This document shows, in pieces, positions 32,138 through 41,341 of a stretch of DNA of 64,000 nt. The stretch is from NCBI GenBank assembly GCA_044226525.1, contig JBGAGV010000014.1, positions 1 to 64,000 on the forward strand, given 5' to 3'. Made by a program: the position numbers and the translations under genes. The notes beneath the pieces are model-generated. The model did not search any database, was not told the DNA's origin, and worked only from the letters and a program-made list of their open reading frames with translations. Every line of letters begins with the position of its first letter. Positions within the stretch are counted from its first letter, which is position 1. The DNA is from VFJQ01 sp044226525. GTDB taxonomy: Bacteria > Verrucomicrobiota > Verrucomicrobiia > Chthoniobacterales > Chthoniobacteraceae.

Positions 32138-34807
32138 ATGAACTGGTGGAAATCCCTCGCCACAGCCTTCGACCGCTCACCCCGGCGCGTCGTGCGAACT
32201 CCGTCGAGTCCCGGCGCCGCTCGCCTCATCGAGTGTGTGCTCGAGCCGCTCGAGTCTCGCATCGCCCCGGCCAATCTGCTCGATGCCCGCACCCTCGTTT
32301 ACACCGACTTGGACGGCGACGAAGTGAAGATCGTCTTCAGCAAGGACGTCTTCCTCGGCACCGATACCGCGATGCTGGCGAAGGCGAACGAAGTCTTCAA
32401 ATTCAACACCGGCACGGTGGCGCATGAAGTGGCCACGCAGCAGCAGCTTCAGCTCATGGATCTGACCAAGCTGCCGACAGTGCTGAACGTGGGCAGCATT
32501 GCCAATGGTGTGAGCGTGACGATCACCTCCACGACCCCGCAGGGTGGCAGCGGTGATGGTCTGGCCGATGTGGGTTTGATCAATGCCTCGGGCATCTCGC
32601 TCAACAAAGTGTCCGTCGATGGCGATCTCGGAAAGATCGTGGTCGGACGCACTTCGGCGAAGGTGGGGATCAGCAATCTCACCGTGGCATCCATGGGCAC
32701 GAAAGGGACGGCGACGCAGATCCCCGTGCCGACGCCGACCGCGGAGAATCCTGCGCCCGACCTCATCAGCAGTGTGACGGGTGAGATCACCTCGCTGAAC
32801 ATCCTGGGCGATTTGCAGGAAGCGCGGTTCAAGGTGGTCGATGGCAAGGTGGGTTCGACCATCACGACTGCGGCGAACATCGGCAGCATTACCGTGGGTG
32901 GTTCGATCATTGGTCGCGCGGTCGTGGAGGCGGCGAGCGACAACACAGGTGTGATCGAGTGCGACCGCGCCATTGGTGTCGTGAAGATCGGCACGCCGGG
33001 CGCCACGCCCGGTGGCATCGTGGGCGGCGGTGGCGCCAATTCCGGTCGTCTCAGCGCAGGTGGTGGAATTACCAGCGTGACCATCGCCGGGGATCTGGCG
33101 GGTGGTGGCGGGGCGAATAGCGGCATGATCAATGCCTCGGGCAGTATCGGTTCCATCAGTATCGGAGACGACCTGGTGGGTGGAGCAGGGGACAGTTCGG
33201 GCCTCATCCGCACCTACGGGAATCTTACATCGTTGACCATTGGGGACGATATTCTTGCGGGCAAAGGAGCGGGCAGTGCGAACGTCAGCGTCCGCGTGGC
33301 GATTTCCAAATTTGCCGTGAAGGGCGATATCAACGGCGAACTCCCTGGCGCGGATCCGTCCGGCGCCGGTTCCGCAGGAATTTCCGCGAGTGGAATTATC
33401 GCTGGCAGTGTCTCCGGCAGCATCATCGGCGGCGAAGGCGATCACTCAGGGTTCGTCGAGAGCGATCGCAACATCGGCACGATCAAGGTCAAGACGGCGT
33501 TCACTCCCGAGAAGCTCACCGGGATTACCGTCGGCGGAAGTATCATCGGTGGAAGCGGGGCCGGCTCCGGCGCGATCACCGCGGATGGCGCCATTCGTCT
33601 GGCCAGCATAGGCGGCAGCATCAATGGCGGCGTTGGCGCACAGAGCGGTGTGGTGCACAGCGGCTTCCTTGGCACCCACGCCAACGGCGAGCTTCATTCC
33701 GTGATCGTGAAAGGCGCGCTCGTGGGCGGCGAAGGCGATAGTTCCGGGGCGCTGATCGCAGGGGGCTCAATCGGGACGGTCACGCTTGGCAGCATCACGG
33801 CCCCGAATGCCGATGCACTCAAGGGCGGACATGGCATGTTCAGTGGTTCGATTTCCGGTTTCGGGAAAATCGGTGCCGTCCGGATCACCGGCAATGTCCT
33901 CGGCGGAGAGGGCGCGCAAAGCGGGGCAATCATCGCCTACCAACAACCGACGGAACTCGGCGATCTGCCGGGAAATATCGGCACGATCACCATCAGTGGC
34001 GGGCTTACCGGGGGCGCCGGTGAGAAATCTGGGCGTATCGCGGCCGATGGCGTGCTCTCGATCCTGAAAGCCGGTTCGTGGACCGGCGGAACGGGTGCGG
34101 CCAGTGGCACGCTCGCTACGGGTCTTGGCTATTTTACCTCCGGCAATGCCGGCACTATCAGCATTCTCGGTGACATCTCCAAGGCAGCGGTCAATCCGGG
34201 CGCAGGCTCCGCGGAGTTCCTCATCGATGGCCGGTTGATTTCGCTCACGGTCGGTGACGACACGAGCGACGCAGCCATTCGGGTGTCGCAGGATATCGGC
34301 ACGCTCACCTTCGTTGGCGATGTCTCCAATACCACGGTCACCGCGCAAGGCCGGGCGATTCAGGCCGCGACCTCCGACGTGACCATCGCGACGCTGATCG
34401 TTCGCGGGAACGTATCGAACTCCTCGTTCCTCGCCGGTTACGATCTCGCGGGCAACTCGGTGAATCCCGATGCGCAGATCGGCACGGTGAACGTGAAGGG
34501 GAACTGGACCGCATCCAATCTCGTCGCGGGTGTTTCGGCCGGCGCCGACACGGGTTTCGGCAATCCGCTGGATGTGAAAGCGCCGGGAGACGATGCTGCC
34601 CGCATCATCTCGAAAATTGCGAATGTCGTCATCGGCGGCGCCGTGAGCGGTGCGTCCGGTCAGAACTTCGGCTTCGTCGCGCAGATGGTGGCCAAGATGA
34701 AAGTCGGCACCACCACTTTCGCGCTGAACACCAAGGCCGACCTTCAGACCTTCGAAGTCGGCGGCACGGGCAGCGGGGTTAATATCCGCGAAGTCGCGCT
34801 GACCTGA
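32138..34807 (+). CDS. Large secreted glycine-rich beta-helix protein with LESRIAPA motif
   Basis: 889 residues from the ATG two bases after the cyclophilin stop. The N-terminus carries LEPLESRIAPANLLDARTLVY, a motif shared by many Verrucomicrobia extracellular proteins. From about residue 150 to 860 it is built of ~20-30-residue repeats of the type GSIGSISIGDDLVGGAGDSS, consistent with a right-handed beta-helix or adhesin stalk. No C-terminal autotransporter barrel is seen. Coupled to the cyclophilin gene in one transcript. Likely a cell-surface or matrix protein; its ligand is unknown. Confidence 0.82.
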   Translation: MNWWKSLATAFDRSPRRVVRTPSSPGAARLIECVLEPLESRIAPANLLDARTLVYTDLDGDEVKIVFSKDVFLGTDTAMLAKANEVFKFNTGTVAHEVATQQQLQLMDLTKLPTVLNVGSIANGVSVTITSTTPQGGSGDGLADVGLINASGISLNKVSVDGDLGKIVVGRTSAKVGISNLTVASMGTKGTATQIPVPTPTAENPAPDLISSVTGEITSLNILGDLQEARFKVVDGKVGSTITTAANIGSITVGGSIIGRAVVEAASDNTGVIECDRAIGVVKIGTPGATPGGIVGGGGANSGRLSAGGGITSVTIAGDLAGGGGANSGMINASGSIGSISIGDDLVGGAGDSSGLIRTYGNLTSLTIGDDILAGKGAGSANVSVRVAISKFAVKGDINGELPGADPSGAGSAGISASGIIAGSVSGSIIGGEGDHSGFVESDRNIGTIKVKTAFTPEKLTGITVGGSIIGGSGAGSGAITADGAIRLASIGGSINGGVGAQSGVVHSGFLGTHANGELHSVIVKGALVGGEGDSSGALIAGGSIGTVTLGSITAPNADALKGGHGMFSGSISGFGKIGAVRITGNVLGGEGAQSGAIIAYQQPTELGDLPGNIGTITISGGLTGGAGEKSGRIAADGVLSILKAGSWTGGTGAASGTLATGLGYFTSGNAGTISILGDISKAAVNPGAGSAEFLIDGRLISLTVGDDTSDAAIRVSQDIGTLTFVGDVSNTTVTAQGRAIQAATSDVTIATLIVRGNVSNSSFLAGYDLAGNSVNPDAQIGTVNVKGNWTASNLVAGVSAGADTGFGNPLDVKAPGDDAARIISKIANVVIGGAVSGASGQNFGFVAQMVAKMKVGTTTFALNTKADLQTFEVGGTGSGVNIREVALT

Positions 34808-34849
34808 GTTGCTTCCCCTGCAATTCGCTCGGTTGGGCTCGAACGCAGG

Positions 34850-37546
34850 TTATTGTGCGGAGAGATCCAAATGCCCCGACTGCTTCGGATCACCTGCCGC
34901 CGCACCGGCAGCGGGGGCGATAAAATAACCGCCGCCCGTCTGCGATTTTTGCAGCACTGCCCCGCTGAACGCGACCGACAGAGCCTGGCCGGGATGCGCG
35001 AATGAGCCGGTGATGATGCCGGTCTTCGTGAGCGAGAGTTTCAATCCCGTCGCCGGGGTGCTGGCCATCGCCGCGCCGAGATCGACCGCGACGCCGCTCG
35101 CCGGAATCGACAGCAGATTGCCGAGTTCACCGGGCAGGTTGCCGCTGGCGAGTTTGCAAAGTGCGTTCGCCCCACCGGTCGAGGGGGCATTGCCCAAGGT
35201 CGTCTGGCCGCTGATCGCCGACGCGATAAACCGCGACGCCGCGAAGTCGATCCCGATGCCGGTCAGCCAGCCGTCGCGATACGAAGTGGCCTTGGGGTTG
35301 ATGGGACGAAACCACTGCATCTCGGCGTCCGCGTCGCTGTCGGCGAGGTTCTGGAAGGTGATGAGTCCTACGATGGCCCCCTTGCCCGTGTAGAGTCGGA
35401 CAAAAAACGGAAGCTTGTTGTCGGCCGTGAGCGAATTCGCCGCCAGGAAGGGTGAGCCGTCCGCGAGTTTGCCGCTCAGTTTCACCGCGCCGGTGGATGA
35501 AATCTTGAACACTGCATAGCCGTCGCCCTGCGGGAAGTTCTCGGCGGGAATTCCTTGCCCCGCTGGAGTGAGGGCGCGGAAGAGCGACGTGTAGGAGCCT
35601 TTGTCGGTGGCGGGATCGAGCAGGGTCGTCGGCACGGGAATGAGCGGCGGGACCGGGTTCTTCTTGTTCGTGTAGATCAACTGACCGCCCTCCGCGTTGC
35701 CTACGGTGACGTTGGATTCGCGCAAGGTGCCGGTGAGTTGCCGCGAATAGGGAGCATCGACATCGAGGCTCAGCGCGAAGACAAGCGGTGGCAGATTCTT
35801 GCGCGCGATCGTCAGCGCCGTGGCGCCCGTCTTGCCGAAACGCGCCGTGCCGGCATTGCCAAACGAACCCATGAGCACAACGGGAAGCGGTCTTCCGCCG
35901 AGCGCCAGCGTGCCGGTGAAACGGCCTTTGGATGTCACCTTCAGCTTGAATGAGCCCGCGTGGAGCAGGGGAGTAGCCGAGGCGGCCGCGGGAGTAACGA
36001 GCCCGGTGTAGCTTCCCGCCACTTCCGGGCGCACCACGGTATAGTTGAACACCAGCTTGACCGGTTTCGCCGGGTTGCCGCCGTTATCGACGGACTTGAT
36101 GATCACGACGTTGACGCCATTTTCGGGGATCACGTCGAGTTGCCAGGTGTAGGGCTTTCCGGGCGCGACGGGTGGAGTCAGGATCGCAGGGAGGAACGGC
36201 CCGCCATTAATCGACACGATGACCGAAAGCAGTTCGATGTTGTCCTTCGCCGATCCGCGCAGCGTGATGGGCGTGCCGGCTGCACCGGTTGTCACGGTCG
36301 CGGGGGGAACTTGGACGGTCGAGGTCGGCAGGACGGGTTTCACTTCCGGTTCCGCGACCAGCAATACCTCGCCCGTGGCGGTGAGCACGCGAATGATGGT
36401 GCCTCGTTCCTCGCGCCCGCCTTGCGTGGCGGTGCCCCATAGTTCGCCGGCTGCACCGGGGGCCAGCGGCGCGACGGGGTAGGCCCCCCGCGCGGTTCCC
36501 GTCGTGCCGAGGAAACTGGAGACGAGGGTGAAAGCGTTGCTGTTGGCAGTATCGATCTTAAAAATGGTGCCGGTATCTGCCGAACCGCCATCGTAGGTGA
36601 CACCCCAGAAAACCGCTCCTTCCGCCGCCAGCGCGGCCTTCGGCCGCGAGCCATTCGGTCCGGCGAAATTCACGATTGTCGTCACGTTGCCGGTCGCCGG
36701 ATCGAAGGAAAACACTGTGCCGAGGTTGTGAATGCCCCCGCTGCTGGTCGTGCCCCAGATCGTGCTGTTCGGTCCACCCACCAGAGCCGCAACCGGCGCG
36801 CTGCCGAGGGCGTTCAGGCTCGTGCCGGTGAAGACGGCTTCCGAGGTAAAGGTGTCGTCGGCTGTATCGATCGAGAAAATCGTGCCGAGTTCGCCCGCAC
36901 CTCCAGTCGAAGTCGTGCCCCACATCAGCCCTGCGCCATCGAGCCAGAGACCTGCTTTCGGGCGGCTGCCCAGAACTGCGCCGGTCGAGCCGGTAAATTC
37001 CACGACATTCTCCAGCACGCCGGTCGTCGTATCGATGCGAAACACCGTGCCGAGATTGTTCGCACCGCCTTCCCGCGCCGTGCCCCACATCGCGCCCGCG
37101 CCATCGGAAAGGAGCGCGCCTTCCGGGTTGCTCCCGTTCGGCCCGGCGAACTCGATCACGGTCGTGAATACGCCTGTGGCTGGGTCGAACTTGAACACTG
37201 TGCCCATACCCGAGGTGCCGCCTTGTTCCGTCGTGCCCCACAGCACGCCCGTCCCATCGTCGGCCAGCCCCGCATGTGGATAAGCTCCTTTCGCGTTGCC
37301 GGTGTCGCCGGTGAGATTGATCAGCACCGTGATTTCGCTTTCCGGAGTGATACGATAGACCGTGCCGTAGGCGCCCGTTCCACCGGCTGCACTCGTGCCG
37401 TAGAAGCTGCCGTCGCTCACGCGGAGGAGCGCCCCCTGCGGCGACTGGACTCCTGCGGTGGATGGCGGAACCGGCCCGGTAGGCTGGGCAAAAACTCCGC
37501 CCGCCAAAGCGAGCAAAGAGGAAAAGACGAGGCGGCTGAAGTTCAT
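34850..37546 (-). CDS. Secreted TIGR03803-type tandem-repeat protein
   Basis: 898 residues; the start is the ATG giving MNFSRLVFSSLLALAGGVFA, a clear signal peptide. About seven ~55-residue repeats (residues 25-400) carry the pattern GTxxxGGxxxLGTVFxxDxxTG, known as the choice-of-anchor GLTTSGG...GTVF-I repeat (TIGR03803), probably a propeller. An Ig-like domain follows (about 415-505), then a long beta-rich region with two related ~150-residue segments. No sorting signal was recognised. It is convergent with the beta-helix gene; the 42 bp between them are too short for anything but a shared terminator. Confidence 0.82.
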   Translation of the reverse strand: MNFSRLVFSSLLALAGGVFAQPTGPVPPSTAGVQSPQGALLRVSDGSFYGTSAAGGTGAYGTVYRITPESEITVLINLTGDTGNAKGAYPHAGLADDGTGVLWGTTEQGGTSGMGTVFKFDPATGVFTTVIEFAGPNGSNPEGALLSDGAGAMWGTAREGGANNLGTVFRIDTTTGVLENVVEFTGSTGAVLGSRPKAGLWLDGAGLMWGTTSTGGAGELGTIFSIDTADDTFTSEAVFTGTSLNALGSAPVAALVGGPNSTIWGTTSSGGIHNLGTVFSFDPATGNVTTIVNFAGPNGSRPKAALAAEGAVFWGVTYDGGSADTGTIFKIDTANSNAFTLVSSFLGTTGTARGAYPVAPLAPGAAGELWGTATQGGREERGTIIRVLTATGEVLLVAEPEVKPVLPTSTVQVPPATVTTGAAGTPITLRGSAKDNIELLSVIVSINGGPFLPAILTPPVAPGKPYTWQLDVIPENGVNVVIIKSVDNGGNPAKPVKLVFNYTVVRPEVAGSYTGLVTPAAASATPLLHAGSFKLKVTSKGRFTGTLALGGRPLPVVLMGSFGNAGTARFGKTGATALTIARKNLPPLVFALSLDVDAPYSRQLTGTLRESNVTVGNAEGGQLIYTNKKNPVPPLIPVPTTLLDPATDKGSYTSLFRALTPAGQGIPAENFPQGDGYAVFKISSTGAVKLSGKLADGSPFLAANSLTADNKLPFFVRLYTGKGAIVGLITFQNLADSDADAEMQWFRPINPKATSYRDGWLTGIGIDFAASRFIASAISGQTTLGNAPSTGGANALCKLASGNLPGELGNLLSIPASGVAVDLGAAMASTPATGLKLSLTKTGIITGSFAHPGQALSVAFSGAVLQKSQTGGGYFIAPAAGAAAGDPKQSGHLDLSAQ

Positions 37547-37641
37547 GGCGCAGGACACTCCCAGTGAGCGTCACGCATTAAGCGCCGATACCTGCCGCCC
37601 GCAAGCTCCCGTTCGTCTGGTTTGCCACTGCTGGCGGCTGC

Positions 37642-38589
37642 CTACGCGCCCATCCACCACATGCCCACGCGCAGCCAGAGCGGGATGGTGAAGAAGCCGA
37701 GCGCGGTGGTGGTCGTTACGACCCACGTCGCGAGGTCCACTTCGCCTTCATAATGTTTTACGAGGATCACCGGGATCATCGCGCTCGGCATGGCGGCCTG
37801 CACGATGATGACGTGTTTCAGTTCCATCGTGCCGCCGACGAGCGATCCCAGAGCGATGATCAGCACCGGCAGCAGGCCGAGTCGCACGATATTGCCGAAT
37901 ACCATGGCCTTGATCCACGGCCCGGGCTCCACCCGCCGCATCACATCCGCCAGCACCGCGCCGGTGAGAATGATCTGGCTGGGGAACGTGCACGCACCCA
38001 GCCATTGCATGCTGGTGCGGCCGAAGCCGGGGAGCCAGTTGGCGCCGACGAAATAGTTGACCGCCGTCGAGGCGATGATCGCGATGACCGGAGCGGTCAG
38101 GATGGCTTTCCACGTCCCATTGCCACGATGCCCCGAGAGGAGCCACACGCCCACGCTCCACAGCATCAGCTCGACGCCGAGGGTGAAGGTAAATTGCACC
38201 CCCAGCGCCGCTCGCCCGAACAGCACCTGCACCAGCGGAATCGCAATGAAGCCGTAATTCTGCAGGCCCACCGAAAACGCGAACGTTCGCGCCGCTTTCG
38301 GTCGGGGTAACCCGAGCAGGCGGGCCATCGCCATCGAGACGCCGAAGCCCAGCAACACCGTGCCGGTGCCAACCGCCGCCGGCAGCAGCACATTGCCGAG
38401 ATGGCGCAGGGCTTCGTTGCCCAGGATCGTGTCGGCGATCAGCGCGGGGTAGAAGACGTTCACGCCGAGCCGCAGGATGCTGGCATCGGCCTCGGCCTTC
38501 AGCGCACCGCTGCGCCGCATGATCCAGCCGATCACCAGCATGAGAAAAACCGGCGCGACCGCGCCGAAAAGCGAAGCGTAGTTGGACAT
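37642..38589 (-). CDS. AEC family transporter (auxin efflux carrier type)
   Basis: 315 residues with about ten membrane segments in two halves, starting FGAVAPVFLMLVIGWIMRRSG and including LGVNVFYPALIADTIL and VQAAMPSAMIPVILVKHYEG, all typical of the membrane transport protein family PF03547. Bacterial members export organic acids such as malate or malonate; the substrate here is unknown. It lies ~95 bp upstream of the TIGR03803 gene on the opposite-direction side and seems independently expressed. Confidence 0.9.
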   Translation of the reverse strand: MSNYASLFGAVAPVFLMLVIGWIMRRSGALKAEADASILRLGVNVFYPALIADTILGNEALRHLGNVLLPAAVGTGTVLLGFGVSMAMARLLGLPRPKAARTFAFSVGLQNYGFIAIPLVQVLFGRAALGVQFTFTLGVELMLWSVGVWLLSGHRGNGTWKAILTAPVIAIIASTAVNYFVGANWLPGFGRTSMQWLGACTFPSQIILTGAVLADVMRRVEPGPWIKAMVFGNIVRLGLLPVLIIALGSLVGGTMELKHVIIVQAAMPSAMIPVILVKHYEGEVDLATWVVTTTTALGFFTIPLWLRVGMWWMGA

Positions 38590-38635
38590 GATCCGCTACC
38601 GCACTCCTGCCGCGATTGCCGGGAGGACGATCATC

Positions 38636-39124
38636 CTACTCCTTCTCCTTCCTGGTCGCTCTGATGAGCGGATATTGCTGCTTGAGCAGTTCGATCTCGC
38701 CCGGCGAGAGTCCGCGCGGAATGTAGATCTGCCCATCCACGATCGGCTTGTCGATCGGCAGGTCGAGGAGCTGATGCGTGCCGTTTTTCGTGCTGATGAA
38801 ACCGATCACCGAGGCGCCTCGCCGCTCGGTGCTCACCGTGCGCAGCCCGATGGAGCCACTCCGGTCGAACTGAAACACGCATCCCAGCGAACCATCCGCA
38901 TTTTGGACGGGGAAGACCGCCTGAAGGTTTCGCTCCGACACGAACGGCACGCTCTCGATATGCCCGTCCTTGGGCGGATTTCTGAACTTCACCGGATTGG
39001 TGAATGAACCGCCGACATCGTTGGTGGCTTCCACATGAAAGCGGATGGCCAGCTTGGGTTTACGGGCCGCGCCGCAGAAGATCGCGGCGCAGCACACGAG
39101 GAGCAGAAGACGGGAGAAGGACAT
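38636..39124 (-). CDS. Secreted hypothetical protein, 162 aa
   Basis: A signal peptide (MSFSRLLLLVCCAAIFCGAA) is followed by a ~135-residue beta-rich domain with ATNDVGGSFTNPVKF and SGSIGLRTVSTERRGASVIG. No lipobox of the usual form, although cysteines at 11-12 and 17 make lipidation conceivable. No family recognised. It sits 46 bp upstream of the AEC gene on the same strand, so the two may be cotranscribed. Confidence 0.7.
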   Translation of the reverse strand: MSFSRLLLLVCCAAIFCGAARKPKLAIRFHVEATNDVGGSFTNPVKFRNPPKDGHIESVPFVSERNLQAVFPVQNADGSLGCVFQFDRSGSIGLRTVSTERRGASVIGFISTKNGTHQLLDLPIDKPIVDGQIYIPRGLSPGEIELLKQQYPLIRATRKEKE

Positions 39125-39193
39125 CGGGCTGCCATCTTCGGAATCGAATTCCGATTTGCAACCCTCGTCCCGCTCGTCCTAATGACCTTTTCC

Positions 39194-39745
39194 ATGTTGC
39201 GTCGCTTTTTCCTGCTCTCTTCCGCCGCTCTGCTGGGCGCGTGTTCGTCCGGTTCGAATCCTGCCACCACCGATGAACCCGGCATGCTGGGCCGCATGTG
39301 GGCCTCCACCCAGCGGCTCAATCCGATGCACCGCGAGTTGAAGAAGCAGGACATGAAGCAGCTCCCACCGCCGAATCTTCGCTCGCTCGCCACCACGCTG
39401 ACGGTGGCTCCTCCCACGCCGAAGCTGGCTGAGATTCGGCTGCTCAAAGTCACCATGCAGTTGGTCAATCGGGGCAGACGACTGGTGCATCTCGATTTCC
39501 CTACCACGCAGCGCATCGATGCGGTGATCAAGGACAAGACCGGTCGCGTGATCGAGCGCTGGAGCGAATACCATCGCTTCGACAACGAGCCCGGCATGGT
39601 GGCGGTAAACCCGGGAGAGCGCCTCGAATACAGCGCCGATGTCGCTACGCGTGAGATGAAGGCGGACGAACCGTATACGATCGAAGCGTGGATCGCCGCC
39701 TACGACACCCTGCGCGCCAGCGCGACCGTCACGCCCGTGAAGTGA
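39194..39745 (+). CDS. Lipoprotein with BsuPI-like domain
   Basis: 183 residues from the ATG giving MLRRFFLLSSAALLGACSSG (an ATG at 39182 adds four residues). Lipobox LLGAC predicts lipidation. Residues ~75-180 match the pattern of the intracellular proteinase inhibitor BsuPI fold (VTMQLVNRGRRLVHLDFPTT, VIKDKTGRVIERWSEYHRF, VNPGERLEYSADV). In Gram-negative bacteria this domain is found in envelope lipoproteins of uncertain role. The stop overlaps the next gene by 4 bases (GTGA). Confidence 0.8.
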   Translation: MLRRFFLLSSAALLGACSSGSNPATTDEPGMLGRMWASTQRLNPMHRELKKQDMKQLPPPNLRSLATTLTVAPPTPKLAEIRLLKVTMQLVNRGRRLVHLDFPTTQRIDAVIKDKTGRVIERWSEYHRFDNEPGMVAVNPGERLEYSADVATREMKADEPYTIEAWIAAYDTLRASATVTPVK

Positions 39746-40620
39746 ACGCGTGCCGCGTCATCCTCGCCGCGCTGCTGGCCGTCGGGATTGCCGGTGCAGA
39801 AGAACTGCCGGATCTCCGCTCGGTTCCCGCGGACCTCGAAGTTCCGGCGATGACGACCGGCGAACCGGCCGCGGGACGGCGAGTCCGCCAGACGACGAGC
39901 GGCTGGGAGCAGACGGCCGTTTACCACGCGCTCTATCTGCCGACCGATTGGCAGGCGGGCGCGAAGTTTCCCGTCATCGTCGAGTGGCCGGGGAACGGGA
40001 ATTTCCGCAACGCGTTCGGCGACGAATGCCACGGCGTGCCCGAAGGGTGCAATCTCGGCTACGGCGTTACGGCCGGTGTCGGCGCGATCTGGGTGTGTGC
40101 TCCGTTTGTCGATGGTGCCGGGAAGGGGATCGCCCCGACGTGGTGGGGCTCTCCGCCCGCTTATGAACGCGAACCGACGCTGGCTTACGTCCGTGCCACC
40201 GTGCAGGAAGTCTGCGCGAAGTTTGGCGGTGACCCTGCGCGAGTGATCCTCGCCGGTTTCTCGCGCGGCTCCATCGCGGCAAACTGCCTCGGCCTGCACG
40301 ACGACGCGACGGCCAGGCTCTGGTCCGCGTTCATCTGCTACAGCCACTACGACGGTGTTCGCACCAACTGGCCTTATCCCGGCGCCGATCGCGAATCCGC
40401 GAGGGCGCGGCTCGCTCGGCTCGCCGGTCGTCCGCAATTCATCTGTGGCGAAAACACGAACGCCGACCAGACCCGCCAGTTTCTCCAAGGAGCCACCGGC
40501 GATTTCACGTTCGTGGGGACCGGCTTCCGCAATCACAACGACGCCTGGACGCTCCGCCCGGGTCCGGCGCGCGAGCAACTGCGCGCGTGGTTCCGGCGGG
40601 TGTGCGAAGTAGATCGCTGA
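39742..40620 (+). CDS. Secreted alpha/beta-hydrolase (esterase, LpqC/PHB-depolymerase-like)
   Basis: 292 residues, GTG start overlapping the lipoprotein stop. Signal peptide VNACRVILAALLAVGIAGA. The fold shows VIVEWPGNGNF (oxyanion-side strand), nucleophile elbow GFSRGS (Ser in G-F-S-R-G), and a late His in FRNHNDAWTLRPG. The pattern resembles extracellular esterases of the LpqC/feruloyl-esterase group. Coupled to the lipoprotein gene. The next 468 bp hold a MITE-like element and no gene. Confidence 0.8.
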   Translation: MNACRVILAALLAVGIAGAEELPDLRSVPADLEVPAMTTGEPAAGRRVRQTTSGWEQTAVYHALYLPTDWQAGAKFPVIVEWPGNGNFRNAFGDECHGVPEGCNLGYGVTAGVGAIWVCAPFVDGAGKGIAPTWWGSPPAYEREPTLAYVRATVQEVCAKFGGDPARVILAGFSRGSIAANCLGLHDDATARLWSAFICYSHYDGVRTNWPYPGADRESARARLARLAGRPQFICGENTNADQTRQFLQGATGDFTFVGTGFRNHNDAWTLRPGPAREQLRAWFRRVCEVDR

Positions 40621-40624
40621 CCAG

Positions 40625-41003
40625 AATGGCACTGCGTTAAGCCACCTTCGCGAATGAACGCATCCAGAGCATGACTCCGAGAAACGAGCCCTGACTCAGT
40701 GTCATTCTCTCCTGCCCCCTTCCGCGGATTCCCGCTGGGACCAAGGGGGATGCCATCGTGGCAAAATATTGTGTTTATTGTGTCTGTTGGCCCCGAATGT
40801 TTCGAGCGCTGCGGAGCCGAGGGGGGCCGCGCCGTCGGAAGGACGACCGGACCGCGTGAGTGATTTCATAGGCGCCTAATTTCGGCCCCGGCGTGGATTT
40901 GCGCGAGCCGTCCATTCCGTCCCTTCCGTGCGTTCCGGTTTATTGTCGGATGAATAAATGTCCTCTCCATGGCCTCCGAAAACTGGCTTAACTCAGTGCC
41001 ATT
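40625..41003. mobile_element. MITE-like element with 19-bp terminal inverted repeats
   Basis: AATGGCACTGCGTTAAGCC (40625-40643) and GGCTTAACTCAGTGCCATT (40985-41003) are inverted copies with a single mismatch, enclosing ~340 bp without any plausible ORF. A third, partial copy of the end (ACTCAGTGTCATTC, 40694-40707) lies inside. The termini look like those of a DDE-transposase insertion sequence, but no transposase is present, so it is a nonautonomous derivative or a deletion remnant. No obvious target duplication was found. The rest of the gene-free stretch 40621-41088 shows only a run of TTCCG-type short repeats near 40920. Confidence 0.65.
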
Positions 41004-41088
41004 CAGCACTGATCACGCAGCGGATTGATCGTCCGGCGCATGACACGAAATACAGCCATTTTCCGGCGCGCCCCGATTTTTGGGTAAG

Positions 41089-41313
41089 ATGAAAAAGAAA
41101 ACGTCCCTCCTGTCTGCCACCCGCAAAGTTGCTGTCGAAGTGAGCGATGCCGCCGTGGGCGCGGTCAAAGCGGTGGTGGAAGCCGCCAAGTCGAAACTCA
41201 TCGCCCGCAAACCGAAAGCCCGGAAGCGGACTGTCGCGACGAAAGCGAAAGCCGTCGCCTCCAAAGCCAGCAAACGCCGCGCACCCTCCCGCAAAAAGGC
41301 GAGCTCGCGTTAA
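41089..41313 (+). CDS. Small lysine/alanine-rich basic protein (histone H1-like)
   Basis: 74 residues from the ATG giving MKKKTSLLSATRKVAVEVSD. The first 35 residues can form an amphipathic helix; the rest is a Lys/Arg/Ala tail (KPKARKRTVATKAKAVASKA) like the C-terminal domain of histone H1 and bacterial Hc1-type proteins. Probably a non-specific DNA or RNA binder. It is 28 bp from the convergent rimO stop. Short length keeps confidence moderate, but the coherent composition argues for a real gene. Confidence 0.68.
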   Translation: MKKKTSLLSATRKVAVEVSDAAVGAVKAVVEAAKSKLIARKPKARKRTVATKAKAVASKASKRRAPSRKKASSR

Positions 41314-41341
41314 CAACGTCCGGGCGGCGGGTGCCGCGGCC

